64,000 bases of DNA from Bacillus sp. IITD106 (GCF_019459225.1 NZ_JAIAZY010000001.1:124001-188000), one strand, 5' to 3'. Counted from the first letter of the stretch, positions 35,486 to 45,878 are shown. Numbers and translations: made by a program. Notes: generated by a model from the letters alone, not told the origin.

Positions 35486-36295
35486 TCACTCCATTTTTGA
35501 TTTCTCATTCGTTTTTGGTTGTGCTTGGATGATTTGCCCTTCGAAAGCATTTACGAGAAAATTTTCGACCGTATCGTCCTTATTTTTCACGAGAAAATGC
35601 CAAGTCGGGGTCAGTACTTGTACTTGTGATTCTTCCATATTGACTAGCGTATGATAGCCGAGCTTCGCCTTGTCCACTTTGGCGCCAGATTTCAAGACTC
35701 CTTTTAAATAAAGGGCTTCTAAAGCTTTCAGTGCCGGATATACCTCTTCATTATCGCTGATCGGCTCGAATGGGTCGAGCATTGTTTGCTCATATGAAAC
35801 AGCTTCTCCATCATCATTTACTTCGAAAACAAGCTGGGCGCTTTGATTCATAAATACAAATTTATCATCTATTTTTTGATAATACGTAACCGTTTTTTCT
35901 TCCTTATCATACTTCCAAAAGCCATAATTTTCACCGTAAAGGACATGGGAATTAACAAAATCATTTAATTCAATAAAGTCCTGTTTTTCATTGACGGCAA
36001 TTGGCTTATCAAGTATCACATGAATCGTCGCTCCATCTTCCTGGTACTCGATTTTACCATCAATTTTCTTTAGTTCTTCATCTGTAAAGACCTTCGTATT
36101 AGCACTCATGTAATGATCACTTACGACATCCTTCGGTAGGTTTTCGTATTGAATGTCAGCTTTTAAATTTTCTTCTACTGATGCATCACTTTTCATTTCA
36201 AATTGTCTCGTCTTCGTCATGAGCTGAGAAAAGAGGAAAAGGTCAAGGATCAAGAATGCAATAATGAAAATTGATTTTATTCTATTCCAATCCAC
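35486..36295 (-). CDS. walI: WalK-regulating membrane protein WalI (YycI)
   Basis: A 269-residue protein with one N-terminal membrane helix (SIFIIAFLILDLFLFSQLMT) and a YycI extracytoplasmic domain. GTG 36295 is preferred: AGGGGGG lies 5 bases upstream and the product then begins VDWNRIKSIF like its relatives; upstream in-frame codons run inside walH. Overlaps walH by 14 bases. With WalH it binds the WalK sensor helices and restrains the kinase. Confidence 0.93.
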   Translation of the reverse strand: MDWNRIKSIFIIAFLILDLFLFSQLMTKTRQFEMKSDASVEENLKADIQYENLPKDVVSDHYMSANTKVFTDEELKKIDGKIEYQEDGATIHVILDKPIAVNEKQDFIELNDFVNSHVLYGENYGFWKYDKEEKTVTYYQKIDDKFVFMNQSAQLVFEVNDDGEAVSYEQTMLDPFEPISDNEEVYPALKALEALYLKGVLKSGAKVDKAKLGYHTLVNMEESQVQVLTPTWHFLVKNKDDTVENFLVNAFEGQIIQAQPKTNEKSKME

Positions 36296-37622
36296 CCGTA
36301 TCCCCCCTCTTGTCATCCAGATCAAAACGAATCCAAGAACCTCCATAGAGGTAATACCAGGAAGGCTCGAGATTGATTACACTTGTGTTATCAGAATCCA
36401 CCTTCGAGAGTTTATAGCCAATCAGCATCGTTTCAAACGTGTCTACGTTGAAATTTGGATCTTCCAGTAATTTATTCAATACCGATTCACCAGATGGCAC
36501 TTTTTCTGTTCTTCCTTTCAATTCTAATTGGTTAGAGAAATATGGCCGCTTATATCGGTAAATTTCTTCACTTCCCCAATATAGGAGAATATTTGCCATC
36601 CCTTGCTCGTTGAAAACAGGAAAATTATTTCTAAATAACTGAAAGACCGTTTTCTTCTCATACACGGACATATCAAAGTAACGATAATTACCCGTCCAGC
36701 CCCAATGCTCATTGACAAAATCAATGCTTCTTTTCAACACGTCACTATTAGTGAGAGAAGTCTCTGTACTGGCTTCTAGTCCGGGATTAATATATTCAAT
36801 CATATTCGTTGTATAATCCACATTCATGACACTTCTGTCATCTGTATATTGTTCTCCGGCAGAGAGCCCATCTCTTTTCACTTTCGCTGGATCTCTAAAT
36901 AAGGCGGATTTGAATTTTTCCGGGCTGAAATACTCTACCGGATATTGATAGACGGACATCTCTTTTTCTTTGGTTGTTACATAAATAGTCCGCTTTTGCC
37001 CTTCTGATCCTTCTAGTTCAATGGCTGTGTACTCGTCGTATGCTTTCTTTTTTTCTCTCGTGCTTTTCAATAGTGCAGCAACTTTTTCTGCATTTACATT
37101 GCTTTTGTATTCTCGCCCTTCACTCGTTGAGATAAAGGAAATGGATGAACCGCTTTTTTCATCACCGTCTAAGTCAATGACAATTCGATCAAAAGATGCG
37201 TTCGGAAGTACGTCTCCTTCAAAATGGAGGACTCCTTTATATAAAGCAAAAGGGACTGAATCGGGATACGTAATTTCAACCATATTACCATCATGCGATA
37301 ATTCATCTATTTTTTCTGGATCGAGGATTCGTGCACCACCAAGGTTATAAATGTTCCACTCGCTCATTTGTGATAGTATGCTATTAATATCCTCATCGAG
37401 CACTGTTCCATAAACCTCATCATCTATGTGAAAAAGCACCTTTAGCGGCTTGATGAGTTCTGCAGTATCCTTTTGGTCCGCAATCGAGATTTTGTGAACG
37501 AATTTCGTGTCCGGAAATTCATATTTAGGCTTGTACGTCCATAAACTCCAAGTGAGAAAGATACTTAAAAATACGAGCACGGTCAACACTATTGACTTAA
37601 CTGTTTCATATCTCACAGCCAA
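36282..37622 (-). CDS. walH: WalK-regulating protein WalH (YycH)
   Basis: A 446-residue protein with a single N-terminal helix (VKSIVLTVLVFLSIFLTWSL) and three small extracytoplasmic domains, as in YycH. It overlaps walK by 10 bases and walI by 14. Acts with WalI at the membrane to tune WalK. Confidence 0.94.
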   Translation of the reverse strand: MAVRYETVKSIVLTVLVFLSIFLTWSLWTYKPKYEFPDTKFVHKISIADQKDTAELIKPLKVLFHIDDEVYGTVLDEDINSILSQMSEWNIYNLGGARILDPEKIDELSHDGNMVEITYPDSVPFALYKGVLHFEGDVLPNASFDRIVIDLDGDEKSGSSISFISTSEGREYKSNVNAEKVAALLKSTREKKKAYDEYTAIELEGSEGQKRTIYVTTKEKEMSVYQYPVEYFSPEKFKSALFRDPAKVKRDGLSAGEQYTDDRSVMNVDYTTNMIEYINPGLEASTETSLTNSDVLKRSIDFVNEHWGWTGNYRYFDMSVYEKKTVFQLFRNNFPVFNEQGMANILLYWGSEEIYRYKRPYFSNQLELKGRTEKVPSGESVLNKLLEDPNFNVDTFETMLIGYKLSKVDSDNTSVINLEPSWYYLYGGSWIRFDLDDKRGDTGGLE

Positions 37623-39439
37623 TCATCCTCTTGTCCAGGGTCATAAGGCAGGGTAAATAAAATCGTTGTCCCTTTTCCTTCCTTGCTCTTAGCCCAAATA
37701 TCTCCCCCATGGGCTCCTATCATTTCCTTCGCGATGGCCAAGCCAAGCCCTGTTCCTCCAAGCTGCCTCGTTCTTGCGCGGTCAACGCGATAAAAACGTT
37801 CAAAGACTTTTTGTATATTTTCTTTCGGAATTCCAATTCCTTGATCACTGATGCTCACTTCAATTTTGTCATCCAGTACTTTTATTCGGAAGGTGATGGT
37901 GCCGCCTTCTGGCGAGTATTTCAGCGCATTTGAGATAATATTATCAATAACTTGTGTAAGCTTGTCCCCATCAATTTCTACAAAAACGGCTTCTTTTGGG
38001 AACAGTCTTCGGAAATGAACATTGCGCTCTTTCGTCATTTCAAAACGATCGATGATGTAATTGAAGAATGCGACGAAATCGACCCATGTCGGGTGAATGT
38101 CATAATTTCTTCTATCCATCTTGGAAAGCTGCAATAAATCATTGACGAGGCGAATCATTCGTTCCGTTTCGAGCTGTGTGATGCTTAAGAAGCGAGGCCC
38201 GAGCGTATCATCTTTCATCGCCCCATCTTGTAACGCCTCTAAATAACTTCTCATCGTCGTAAGCGGAGTTCGTAATTCATGGGATACATTCGAAACGAAG
38301 TCCCTGCGCTCCGCATCCAGTTTTTCTTGCTCCGTTACGTCATGAAGTACGACAATTAGCCCATTCACAAATCCGGTTTCGCGCTGAATGACGGACATAT
38401 TCGCACGTAAAATAAAATGATTTTCAGGTGTACTGTAATCGAGGATGAGTGATTCTTTTTCCTCGAGTAGCTCCTCAAACGTATAATCTTCATCTAGATC
38501 AAGCAGTTCTGTGATCGGTTGGGAAATGACTGTTTCACGTGAAACGTCCAGCATTTCTGCCGCTCGTTCATTGATTAAAATGACCTTTCCTTTCCGATCC
38601 GTCGCAATAACCCCATCCGTCATATAGGAGAGCACAGATAAAAGTTTACGCCTTTCACTTTCAGTCATCGCCTGCGATTCCTGCAATTTTTTCGTCAAAT
38701 TATTAAAGGAATAAGCGAGTTGTCCAATTTCGTCGTTCCCGTACACACGGACCTTTCTCGAGAAGTTCCCTTTTGCCATCGCGGTCGCTTGCCGCCTCAT
38801 GTCAGAGATCGGTCGTGTAATCATTCTTGCAAGCACAATCCCGAGTATCGCCGTAATGAACATGGCAATAACGGTTCCTGTTATAAAGATGCTATTGATT
38901 TCATCCATCTGTTCGAAAACAGTCTCAATGTTGGCAACTAGATAAATGGCGCCAATTACTTCGCCAGCTTGTTTGATTGGAGAGCTCAATACCCAAATAC
39001 GACCTTCTGAATGCTCATTAAAATAAATTTTATCTTGCGCTTCCCCGACCTCGAGCGTTCTTTTCACCATAAGATCGGTCGACTTTTGACCAACAAGCGC
39101 TGCATTGCTCGGTTCAGATGTCCCAATAATAACGCTTCTTTTATTAATAATGCGTACTTCTGAAATATCATTTGCGGAAAAGTCTAAGAGAATTCTTTTG
39201 ATATCTTCTTCTAACGGAAGGGCGTCTTCAGCTGAACGATCTTTAACCATTTCTTCGCGAATATTGTATTCCAGTAATGGCAGGCGGCCTTCAATTCCTT
39301 TTTGAAAGTTTGCCACGAGCTGATCTTCTAGCTTTCCGACAAAATATACGCCAATTATCTGCATGGCAATCATGATTAATAACACATAGATCAACACAAA
39401 TTTAATGTGTATCGACCTGAAAAAGCTTACTTTTTGCAT
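37613..39439 (-). CDS. walK: Sensor histidine kinase WalK
   Basis: A 608-residue kinase: membrane helix 1 (~10-30), extracellular sensor (~35-180), helix 2 (~183-203), HAMP (RMITRPISDMRRQ), cytoplasmic PAS (~260-370), HisKA with VSNVSHELRTPLTTM and HATPase_c with GTGLGLAIAKEMIG. It controls cell-wall hydrolases in Bacillales through WalR and is usually essential. Confidence 0.97.
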   Translation of the reverse strand: MQKVSFFRSIHIKFVLIYVLLIMIAMQIIGVYFVGKLEDQLVANFQKGIEGRLPLLEYNIREEMVKDRSAEDALPLEEDIKRILLDFSANDISEVRIINKRSVIIGTSEPSNAALVGQKSTDLMVKRTLEVGEAQDKIYFNEHSEGRIWVLSSPIKQAGEVIGAIYLVANIETVFEQMDEINSIFITGTVIAMFITAILGIVLARMITRPISDMRRQATAMAKGNFSRKVRVYGNDEIGQLAYSFNNLTKKLQESQAMTESERRKLLSVLSYMTDGVIATDRKGKVILINERAAEMLDVSRETVISQPITELLDLDEDYTFEELLEEKESLILDYSTPENHFILRANMSVIQRETGFVNGLIVVLHDVTEQEKLDAERRDFVSNVSHELRTPLTTMRSYLEALQDGAMKDDTLGPRFLSITQLETERMIRLVNDLLQLSKMDRRNYDIHPTWVDFVAFFNYIIDRFEMTKERNVHFRRLFPKEAVFVEIDGDKLTQVIDNIISNALKYSPEGGTITFRIKVLDDKIEVSISDQGIGIPKENIQKVFERFYRVDRARTRQLGGTGLGLAIAKEMIGAHGGDIWAKSKEGKGTTILFTLPYDPGQEDDWL

Positions 39440-39443
39440 GTGC

Positions 39444-40151
39444 TTACTCCTGTTCAGGTGTGCGTAAGTAGTAGCCTACTCCCCTTCTCGTTACGATCCA
39501 GTTTGGATGACTAGGATTATCTTCAATTTTTTCACGAAGACGTCTTACCGTTACGTCAACTGTACGCACGTCTCCAAAATAATCATATCCCCATACGGTT
39601 TGCAGCAAATGCTCCCTCGTCATTACCTGGCCGATATGCTTCGCCAAGTAGTGAAGAAGTTCAAATTCACGATGGGTAAGCTCAATCGTCTCCCCATTTT
39701 TTGACACGACATAAGCGTTAGGGTGGATCGTTAAATTCCCAACTGTAATTTCGCTATTTTCATCTTCATCTGTTTGCTGGGCAACCTGTGCGTGACGGCG
39801 CATATTCGCTTTCACACGCGCAATCAATTCCCTCGTACTGAATGGCTTTGTCACATAATCGTCCGCACCAAGCTCAAGCCCCAATACTTTATCGATTTCC
39901 GAATCTTTTGCGGTTAACATGATGATCGGCATTTCGTATTTTTTGCGGACTTCCCTGCATACTTCCATGCCGTCGCGGTTCGGAAGCATGATATCAAGCA
40001 AAATCATATCCGGCTTCATTTCTTCAACAAGACGAAGAGCTTCATCCCCGTCATATGCACACTGTACCGTAAAACCTTCTTTTGTAAGATTGAACTGTAA
40101 AATGTCTGCAATTGGCTTTTCGTCGTCAACAACAAGTATCTTTTTATCCAT
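39444..40151 (-). CDS. walR: Response regulator WalR
   Basis: A 235-residue OmpR-family regulator: receiver with [15 protein letters not shown], phospho-Asp in [15 protein letters not shown] and the LTAKD loop, then a winged-helix DNA-binding domain ([20 protein letters not shown]). ATG 40151 is preferred; GGGG lies about 10 bases upstream. Regulates autolysins; the M23 peptidase gene upstream is a plausible target. Confidence 0.97.
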   Translation of the reverse strand: MDKKILVVDDEKPIADILQFNLTKEGFTVQCAYDGDEALRLVEEMKPDMILLDIMLPNRDGMEVCREVRKKYEMPIIMLTAKDSEIDKVLGLELGADDYVTKPFSTRELIARVKANMRRHAQVAQQTDEDENSEITVGNLTIHPNAYVVSKNGETIELTHREFELLHYLAKHIGQVMTREHLLQTVWGYDYFGDVRTVDVTVRRLREKIEDNPSHPNWIVTRRGVGYYLRTPEQE

Positions 40152-40234
40152 GGCCACTTTTCCCCTTTACTAATAATCTATTTATGTGAACGTAATCTGA
40201 TTTTTTCACTTAATCCCTTTAATTTTAGCATAAA

Positions 40235-40281
40235 AAAGAGACAGGTCCAAGAAAGCTTTGCCCTTTAGACTCTGTCTCTTT
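40235..40281 (-). terminator. Terminator of the M23 peptidase gene
   Basis: Arms AAAGAGACAG and CTGTCTCTTT with a T-run on the minus strand (a run of A on plus). It separates the peptidase transcript from the wal operon. Confidence 0.8.
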
Positions 40282-40312
40282 AATTATTGTTTCTGCTTTT
40301 TGAATCATGCTT

Positions 40313-41752
40313 TTAAAAAAAGCTTAGTGGATTTCGCAGCTGCCCATTTTGATATACTTCAAAATGAAGATGAGTTCCAGTTGAATTTCCAGTACTTCCC
40401 ATCACACCAATAGCAGAGCCTTTTTCAACTCTTTGACCGACTGATACACCAATCGAGCTTAGGTGGGCATATACCGTACGATAGCCGTTTTGATGGTCGA
40501 TGACAATTTTATTGCCGTAGCCGCCATTATTCCAGCCTGCCTCTACGACGACTCCATTGTCAGCTGCTTTGATCGTGTAGTTGCTAGGTCTCGCAATATC
40601 AATCCCTTTATGGTGTGCTCCCCAACGTTGGCCTACTCCGCTTGATACGTATCCCCCATTCGTCGGCCACGCAAAGCTGCCGCTGCCTCTTGATGGGATC
40701 TCTTTTGTTCCTTTAATTGTAATCTCCTTCACTGGGTTTTCCATCACTGTTTCTTTGATTACTTCTTTGTTAGTCTGCCTGCCATTTATTTCTTTAATTT
40801 TATAAACAAATGCGGTTTTCCCATTCTTACCTTCTTGTTTAATCTTCGTTTCGCCTTTTGGCATCGAGTTGTCTTCTACGACTTCTCTTTCAAACGGAAT
40901 GGTTTCTTCTTGATATTTCTCGCGTTCTACGACGACATGAAGAAGTGGTTTCGTTACAACAGTATTCAATTCTTGCCCAATTTGAAGGACCGAGTCTTCT
41001 GTTAATCCTTCATTCAGTTCTTTCAACTGTTTCAAGGTCAAGTCATATTTTTCCGCGATGATTTCAAGCGCTTCGCCTTTTTCGACGACATGCTTTTTCT
41101 CTTCAAGCGTCCCTTTTTGCAAGAGTTTCACTGCATCTTCATAAGATAAGACGTTTTCTGGATCCGTTTTTTCCTCCTTGACAAGGAGTGGTTCCTCAAT
41201 CGCAACATTCAAAACACGCGCTTCGTCTTTTTTAATTTCTGGTAATTTTTCCTTTGAAGCCTCTAGCATGTTCACGAAAGTCAAGTCTTCCTTAGAAACG
41301 TATTGCAGTTTTAACTCGTTGATAACCTGCTCGGCGTCTTTGCTGTCTTTGACGTAGGCGATTGCTTTACCATCTACGACAACAGCTGTAGCCGCTGCTT
41401 TGACAGTCGCCAACTCTTCAACTTTTTGAACGACTGCGTTGTTATCTGCATTTGATCGAAAAACTTGTTCGGATATATATGTGAGTTTGTTTCCTAGTTG
41501 TAAGTTGAAGTCCTTATAGTTATCTTGTTGTTCGTTAATTAGTTTTTCGACAGCATTTTCGATTACGCTTTTATTCGACACCGTTCCTACATATTGGTCG
41601 TCCATATAAACGTGAAATACTGTTTCGAGTTTTGTATCAGCAGCAGCAACAGAAGATGAAATCATCATAAAAGCGCACAGAAACACCATGCATTTCAGCA
41701 AAAGCCTAAGTGTTGCGCTCTTCCTGGGCGGCTGATTAACTCCTTTATTCAT
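40313..41752 (-). CDS. Secreted M23 peptidoglycan endopeptidase with LysM and G5
   Basis: A 479-residue wall hydrolase. An N-terminal signal sequence (LLLKCMVFLCAFMMISSSVA) is followed by ~170 unassigned residues, a LysM module (VEKGEALEIIAEKYDLTLKQ), a G5 domain (~290-365) and a C-terminal LytM/M23 domain. The zinc ligands are in HHKGIDIARP and THLHFEVYQNG. Domain order resembles wall hydrolases under WalR control. It is upstream of walR. Confidence 0.95.
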   Translation of the reverse strand: MNKGVNQPPRKSATLRLLLKCMVFLCAFMMISSSVAAADTKLETVFHVYMDDQYVGTVSNKSVIENAVEKLINEQQDNYKDFNLQLGNKLTYISEQVFRSNADNNAVVQKVEELATVKAAATAVVVDGKAIAYVKDSKDAEQVINELKLQYVSKEDLTFVNMLEASKEKLPEIKKDEARVLNVAIEEPLLVKEEKTDPENVLSYEDAVKLLQKGTLEEKKHVVEKGEALEIIAEKYDLTLKQLKELNEGLTEDSVLQIGQELNTVVTKPLLHVVVEREKYQEETIPFEREVVEDNSMPKGETKIKQEGKNGKTAFVYKIKEINGRQTNKEVIKETVMENPVKEITIKGTKEIPSRGSGSFAWPTNGGYVSSGVGQRWGAHHKGIDIARPSNYTIKAADNGVVVEAGWNNGGYGNKIVIDHQNGYRTVYAHLSSIGVSVGQRVEKGSAIGVMGSTGNSTGTHLHFEVYQNGQLRNPLSFF

Positions 41753-42176
41753 TTGTTTTCCCCCTAAAAATTAACTTCCTGCATTATTTTTCAGTATGTA
41801 TAGTAGGTATTTAGATGCAGAGTCATTTCCTGTTTATTACTTTAACATATAAATCTTTCAAAATGAGACAATATGAATCAATGTAATATAATTGTATAAA
41901 TGTTGTCATTTCAGTTGAAGAGCACATGGATAAACAGCAAATAAACCCTTTACTTTCAATGATTTCCGAGTTTTTATAGTTAAATGACTGAATTTTCCAT
42001 CATGTTACATTCACAAGTAATTTATATTACAAAATTGTTACGACAATGTTTTTTCGGATGTGACATTGACTTCATCTTGTTTTTTCTATGGGTAATGGTT
42101 ATAACGTTTTCATTACATTCTACAATAAAAAAAAGCACCACGAGAGGCTACGTCATCGCAATACTTTTTGTGGGAA

Positions 42177-42252
42177 TGGTGGCTCGGGACGGAATCGAAC
42201 CGCCGACACAAGGATTTTCAGTCCTTTGCTCTACCGACTGAGCTACCGAGCC
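42177..42252 (-). tRNA. trnF: tRNA-Phe (GAA)
   Basis: The minus strand reads a 76-nt cloverleaf from GGCTCGGTAGCTCAG to the encoded CCA. The anticodon loop CTGAAAATCC has GAA, and the T-arm GGTTCGATTCC is perfect. The acceptor pairs GGCTCGG with CCGAGCC. Confidence 0.97.
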
Positions 42253-42363
42253 ATATTTTATTGTTGTTCCGCTTATGCTGATCCGATCGTCCTTCGTCCC
42301 CAACTCAGTGGGGTTAGGCTAGATGCGGTTCGTTGGGTACGGCTGCGTCGTGGAGGCAGGGTG

Positions 42364-42402
42364 GTTTCGCTTCGCTGCTCTATCAACTGAGCTACCGAGC
42401 GT
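42364..42402 (-). pseudogene. 5' half of a second tRNA, truncated
   Basis: The minus strand has GCTCGGTAGCTCAGTTGATA then GAGCAGCG, a tRNA acceptor 5' strand and D-arm. No anticodon arm, T-arm or 3' acceptor strand follows; unrelated sequence takes over. It is likely a remnant from recombination between tRNAs. Confidence 0.6.
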
Positions 42403-42717
42403 TGACACTTACTTTTTTATACTCTATTAAGAGTGCTGCAAGACTCGCAAATATTTGATAGGTTGTTACTACATATAACTCATTTCGCTACTTTTAGAGA
42501 TGATAAAAATAATATTATCATAAACTATTAAGAGCAGACAACATTTTATGACAAAAATTTCTGATTTTCGACAATACTAATTTCCCGTTTCTTTCGTCCT
42601 ATATTTTACATCTATCATTCTATGCATCTATTCTAACTGCTCACTAATGTTCATATGCTTTTAGTAAGGGAATAGAACGTTATCAGCAATTCTAATCTTT
42701 GAAATGGGGTTTCGATA

Positions 42718-43392
42718 ATGAATAATTGTGCAATCGTCATTCCAGCATTGAACCCAACCGAAGATTTGCTTGAGTATGTACAGTCTTTGCTAAAAGAAGG
42801 CTTTACCCAAATCATTGTCGTCAATGATGGTAGCTTTGAGGAGTTGACGCCTATCTTCATGCATTTATGTAGAATTCAAGAATGCGAAGTGTTGACACAC
42901 CCTATTAATAAAGGAAAAGGAAGAGCGTTGAAAACAGCCTTTCACTATCTTTTGGAACAAAATCGATCCTTTTCAGGCGTCATCACTGTCGATGCAGATG
43001 GTCAACATTCCATCGAAGATGTTTGTAAAATAGCAAGGACATTAACAAATATCGATAAAGGACTCATATTAGGGGTTCGTGATTTTAACAATTCTGATGT
43101 TCCTACTCGAAGTATTCTTGGAAATAGGCTGACGAGCTTTATTTTTCATCTCCTTTTTAGAAGGAGGCTCAAGGATACGCAAACAGGTCTAAGAGGAATT
43201 CCAAAGAAGGAACTATGTTGGATTGTTAAGCTAAAAGGAGAGCGCTACGAATATGAAATCAACATGCTGATCAATGCGGTTAAAAGAGGGCTTAACATCT
43301 ATGAAATCCCTATCCAAACTTTGTATTTTGATCAAAATGCCAGCTCTCATTTTCAACCTGGAAGCGATTCTTGGAGAATTTTAAAAAAATGA
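42718..43392 (+). CDS. Family 2 glycosyltransferase
   Basis: A 224-residue GT-A enzyme resembling dolichol-phosphate-mannose synthase types: VIPALNPTEDLLEYVQSL, IVVNDGS, and the metal-binding TVDADGQHS. LGVRDFNNSDVPTRSILGNR is the acceptor-loop region. Ends shortly after HFQPGSDSWRILKK, somewhat abruptly. An acyltransferase-like gene follows 41 bases later, suggesting a glycolipid pathway. Confidence 0.85.
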   Translation: MNNCAIVIPALNPTEDLLEYVQSLLKEGFTQIIVVNDGSFEELTPIFMHLCRIQECEVLTHPINKGKGRALKTAFHYLLEQNRSFSGVITVDADGQHSIEDVCKIARTLTNIDKGLILGVRDFNNSDVPTRSILGNRLTSFIFHLLFRRRLKDTQTGLRGIPKKELCWIVKLKGERYEYEINMLINAVKRGLNIYEIPIQTLYFDQNASSHFQPGSDSWRILKK

Positions 43393-43432
43393 TTCGAGGG
43401 CTATTCCCATTCAAGGAACAAATTACAGATAG

Positions 43433-44131
43433 GTGGAAAAGATCTTGAGATTTTACGGACCATTTTTTCTCATTGTGCGTGCCTTCATCCGTATTTTTTA
43501 TTGGAGATATTCTACTTTTGCCCCTACAACTAATAAAGAGCCGATCGTCTATATTGCCCATCACCAAAACCTTTTCGGGCCTTTTATCATTCTTCATTCG
43601 TTCCCACAACACCTTCACGCATGGATTCTTGATGTATTTATGAACCAGGAAACTTGCTTCAAGCATTATGCGGACTATACTTTTACGAAAAGATTCGGGT
43701 GGAACTGGGTAATGGCAAAACTATTCGCCTGGCCGATTTCTTTTTGCATTACTAAACTATTAACCTCTGGACGCGGCATTCCTGTTTATCGGGGATCGAA
43801 AAAAATAATAGAAACGATGAAGATAAGTGTAGATGTGCTGCAAAAGGGAGAAAGGATTGTCATTTTTCCAGATATCGATTATCAGGACGCGTCTTCTAAA
43901 ACGAAAGATATATACGATGGGTTTCTTTATTTGGAAAAATATTTTTATCGGAAAACGGGTAGGCATGTTTGTTTTGTGCCTCTTTACGCGAGTAAAAGAA
44001 GTCGTGTAATTATCTCAGGAGAGAAAATTTATTTTAGTGGCGAGGAAGACTTTCTTTCAGAAAGAAAAGTCATCCTCCAAAAAGTAAAGGACAACTTGAA
44101 TAAGTTGGCCCTTATATGTGGGGATACTTAA
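43433..44131 (+). CDS. Lysophospholipid acyltransferase-like protein
   Basis: A ~230-residue protein with a PlsC-like core: IVYIAHHQNLFGPFIIL (HHxxx in place of HxxxxD), then YRGSKKIIETMKISVDVLQK and GERIVIFPDIDYQD (like FPEG). The start could be GTG 43433 or TTG 43445; AGGTGG favours the latter. Overlaps the stop of the convergent sigma gene by 4 bases. Probably acts on a membrane lipid with the preceding glycosyltransferase; the missing catalytic Asp spacing leaves doubt. Confidence 0.65.
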   Translation: MEKILRFYGPFFLIVRAFIRIFYWRYSTFAPTTNKEPIVYIAHHQNLFGPFIILHSFPQHLHAWILDVFMNQETCFKHYADYTFTKRFGWNWVMAKLFAWPISFCITKLLTSGRGIPVYRGSKKIIETMKISVDVLQKGERIVIFPDIDYQDASSKTKDIYDGFLYLEKYFYRKTGRHVCFVPLYASKRSRVIISGEKIYFSGEEDFLSERKVILQKVKDNLNKLALICGDT

Positions 44132-45393
44132 CCTTTTTCATCGGATTCACACTCAGCAGCTCGTTTCAGTAAAAGCTCCTTCTCGCGGACATTCCGTGTC
44201 ATCGAAGCAGCTTTTTCAAATTCTGCACGAGCTTCCTTGAATCGCCCTAGCTTCATAAGGAAATCTCCTCGTATGCTCGGCAAGAGATGGTAATCTTTTA
44301 AGGAAGGCTCCGTACTTATCTCGTCGACGATTTGCAATCCATAGGCAGGACCAAATGCCATCGATATCGCTACTGCCCGGTTTAATTCGACGATTGGAGA
44401 GGGCATGACCGTCGCTAACGCTTCGTATAGTGCGGCAATGCGTGTCCAATTTGTTTCCTCTACCGTACGCGCCTGTGCATGGCATGCAGAAATGGCAGCC
44501 TGCAACGTATAAGGACCACGAGCATTTCCAAGCTGTTGGCTGCGTTCTAGCGCCGCTAATCCGCGACGAATCAGCAACTGATCCCATTTCGCACGGTTTT
44601 GATCCATTAGCAATATGGGTTCTCCAGTAGGACTAACTCGGGTTTTAAGCCTTGATGATTGTAACTCCATTAAGGCAACTAATCCGTGCACTTCTGGTTC
44701 ATCTGGAATGATTTCAGCGATCATCCTTCCTAGTCTTAGTGCTTCCTGACAAAGAAGCGGACGAATCCAATCGTCCCCGGAGGTAGCCGAATATCCCTCA
44801 TTGAACATTATGTAAATGACCTTGAGCACTGCAGACAGACGGGCATTTAATTCCTCCCTTGTAGGTACCTCGAAAGGAATGTTTGCGGAACGAAGAGTCC
44901 TTTTCGCTCTGACAATCCGTTGAGCAATGGTTGATTCAGATGTAATGAATGACCGAGCTATTTCATCCGTTGTAAGACCGCAAAGTAAGCGCAATGTCAA
45001 GGCGACTCTTGCTTCTTGTGAAAGTATCGGATGACATGTCATAAAAATGAGACGAAGGAGATCGTCATCAATCTCCTTGTCTAGTGCTTCGTCTACGTCA
45101 TCCTCTGTATATAATTCCCGGTCATACGCCAATTCTGCATACTTCTGATCACGCAGCTTATTCCTGCGTAAAAAATCGATCGCACGCCTCTTCGCCGTCG
45201 TCATGAGCCACGCACCGGGTTTTTCTGGAATACCTGTCTCTGGCCATTTTTCAAGCGCTGTCACTAAGGCATCGTGCGCCAGGTCTTCAGCCAAACCGAC
45301 ATCTCGAACGATTCGTGTTAAAGCAGCAATAAGCTTCGCTGATTCCATCCGCCATATGGCATCAATCGTTCTTTTAGTACCAGGCATCGTCAC
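44128..45393 (-). CDS. ECF42-type sigma factor with TPR C-terminal domain
   Basis: A 421-residue sigma factor: region 2 (LAEDLAHDALVTALEKWPET, GAWLMTTAKRRAIDFLRRNK), region 4 (LTLRLLCGLTTDEIARSFIT) and a ~200-residue helical extension with TPR-like repeats (RGDFLMKLGRFKEARAEFEK). This matches the ECF42 group, which has no anti-sigma factor and sits by YCII (DGPF) genes. GTG 45393 overlaps the upstream YCII stop by 3 bases; ATG 45387 is an alternative. Confidence 0.92.
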   Translation of the reverse strand: MTMPGTKRTIDAIWRMESAKLIAALTRIVRDVGLAEDLAHDALVTALEKWPETGIPEKPGAWLMTTAKRRAIDFLRRNKLRDQKYAELAYDRELYTEDDVDEALDKEIDDDLLRLIFMTCHPILSQEARVALTLRLLCGLTTDEIARSFITSESTIAQRIVRAKRTLRSANIPFEVPTREELNARLSAVLKVIYIMFNEGYSATSGDDWIRPLLCQEALRLGRMIAEIIPDEPEVHGLVALMELQSSRLKTRVSPTGEPILLMDQNRAKWDQLLIRRGLAALERSQQLGNARGPYTLQAAISACHAQARTVEETNWTRIAALYEALATVMPSPIVELNRAVAISMAFGPAYGLQIVDEISTEPSLKDYHLLPSIRGDFLMKLGRFKEARAEFEKAASMTRNVREKELLLKRAAECESDEKG

Positions 45394-45824
45394 TTTTGTT
45401 GCTGCTCCTCAACTTGTTTGCGTAATGCTTCTTCTTTCGCAATCAATTCAGGATTGTCCGTTAAATCCTCGGATTCAAAAACCTGCCTTATCTCTAGCTC
45501 TCCCTGTTCAACTCCGGGGGCATCCGGCATACGTAAAGCCCATTCAATCGCTTCTTCCCTAGATTTAACATCAAGTAAGTAATAACCTGCGATTAACTCT
45601 TTCGTTTCAGTAAAAGGTCCATCCACAATTTTTGGACTGCCACCTGGTTCTGGATAAGAAATTCGGACTCCCTTAGAACTCGGATGCAAACCATCTCCGG
45701 CCAGCAAAACTCCTGCTTTTACCAATTCTTCATTATACTTCATCATCGCATCGATAAGCTCCTGGCTCGGCAGTACTCCCGCCTCTGTTTCTTTCGTCGC
45801 TTTTACAATCAACATAAATCTCAC
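45390..45824 (-). CDS. YCII/DGPF-domain protein, copy 1
   Basis: A 144-residue YCII-related protein: MRFMLIVKATKETEAG at the start and VDGPFTETKELIAGYYLL with the DGPF motif. It lies directly upstream of the ECF42 gene. It is about 85-90% identical by eye to the copy at 45992-46426. Proteins of this type may detoxify or sense small molecules; the ligand is unknown. Confidence 0.93.
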   Translation of the reverse strand: MRFMLIVKATKETEAGVLPSQELIDAMMKYNEELVKAGVLLAGDGLHPSSKGVRISYPEPGGSPKIVDGPFTETKELIAGYYLLDVKSREEAIEWALRMPDAPGVEQGELEIRQVFESEDLTDNPELIAKEEALRKQVEEQQQK

Positions 45825-45878
45825 TTGTATTACCTCCTATTTTTTATTGGTGAAGCTTCCTTTTCGGCTTCTATTAAT

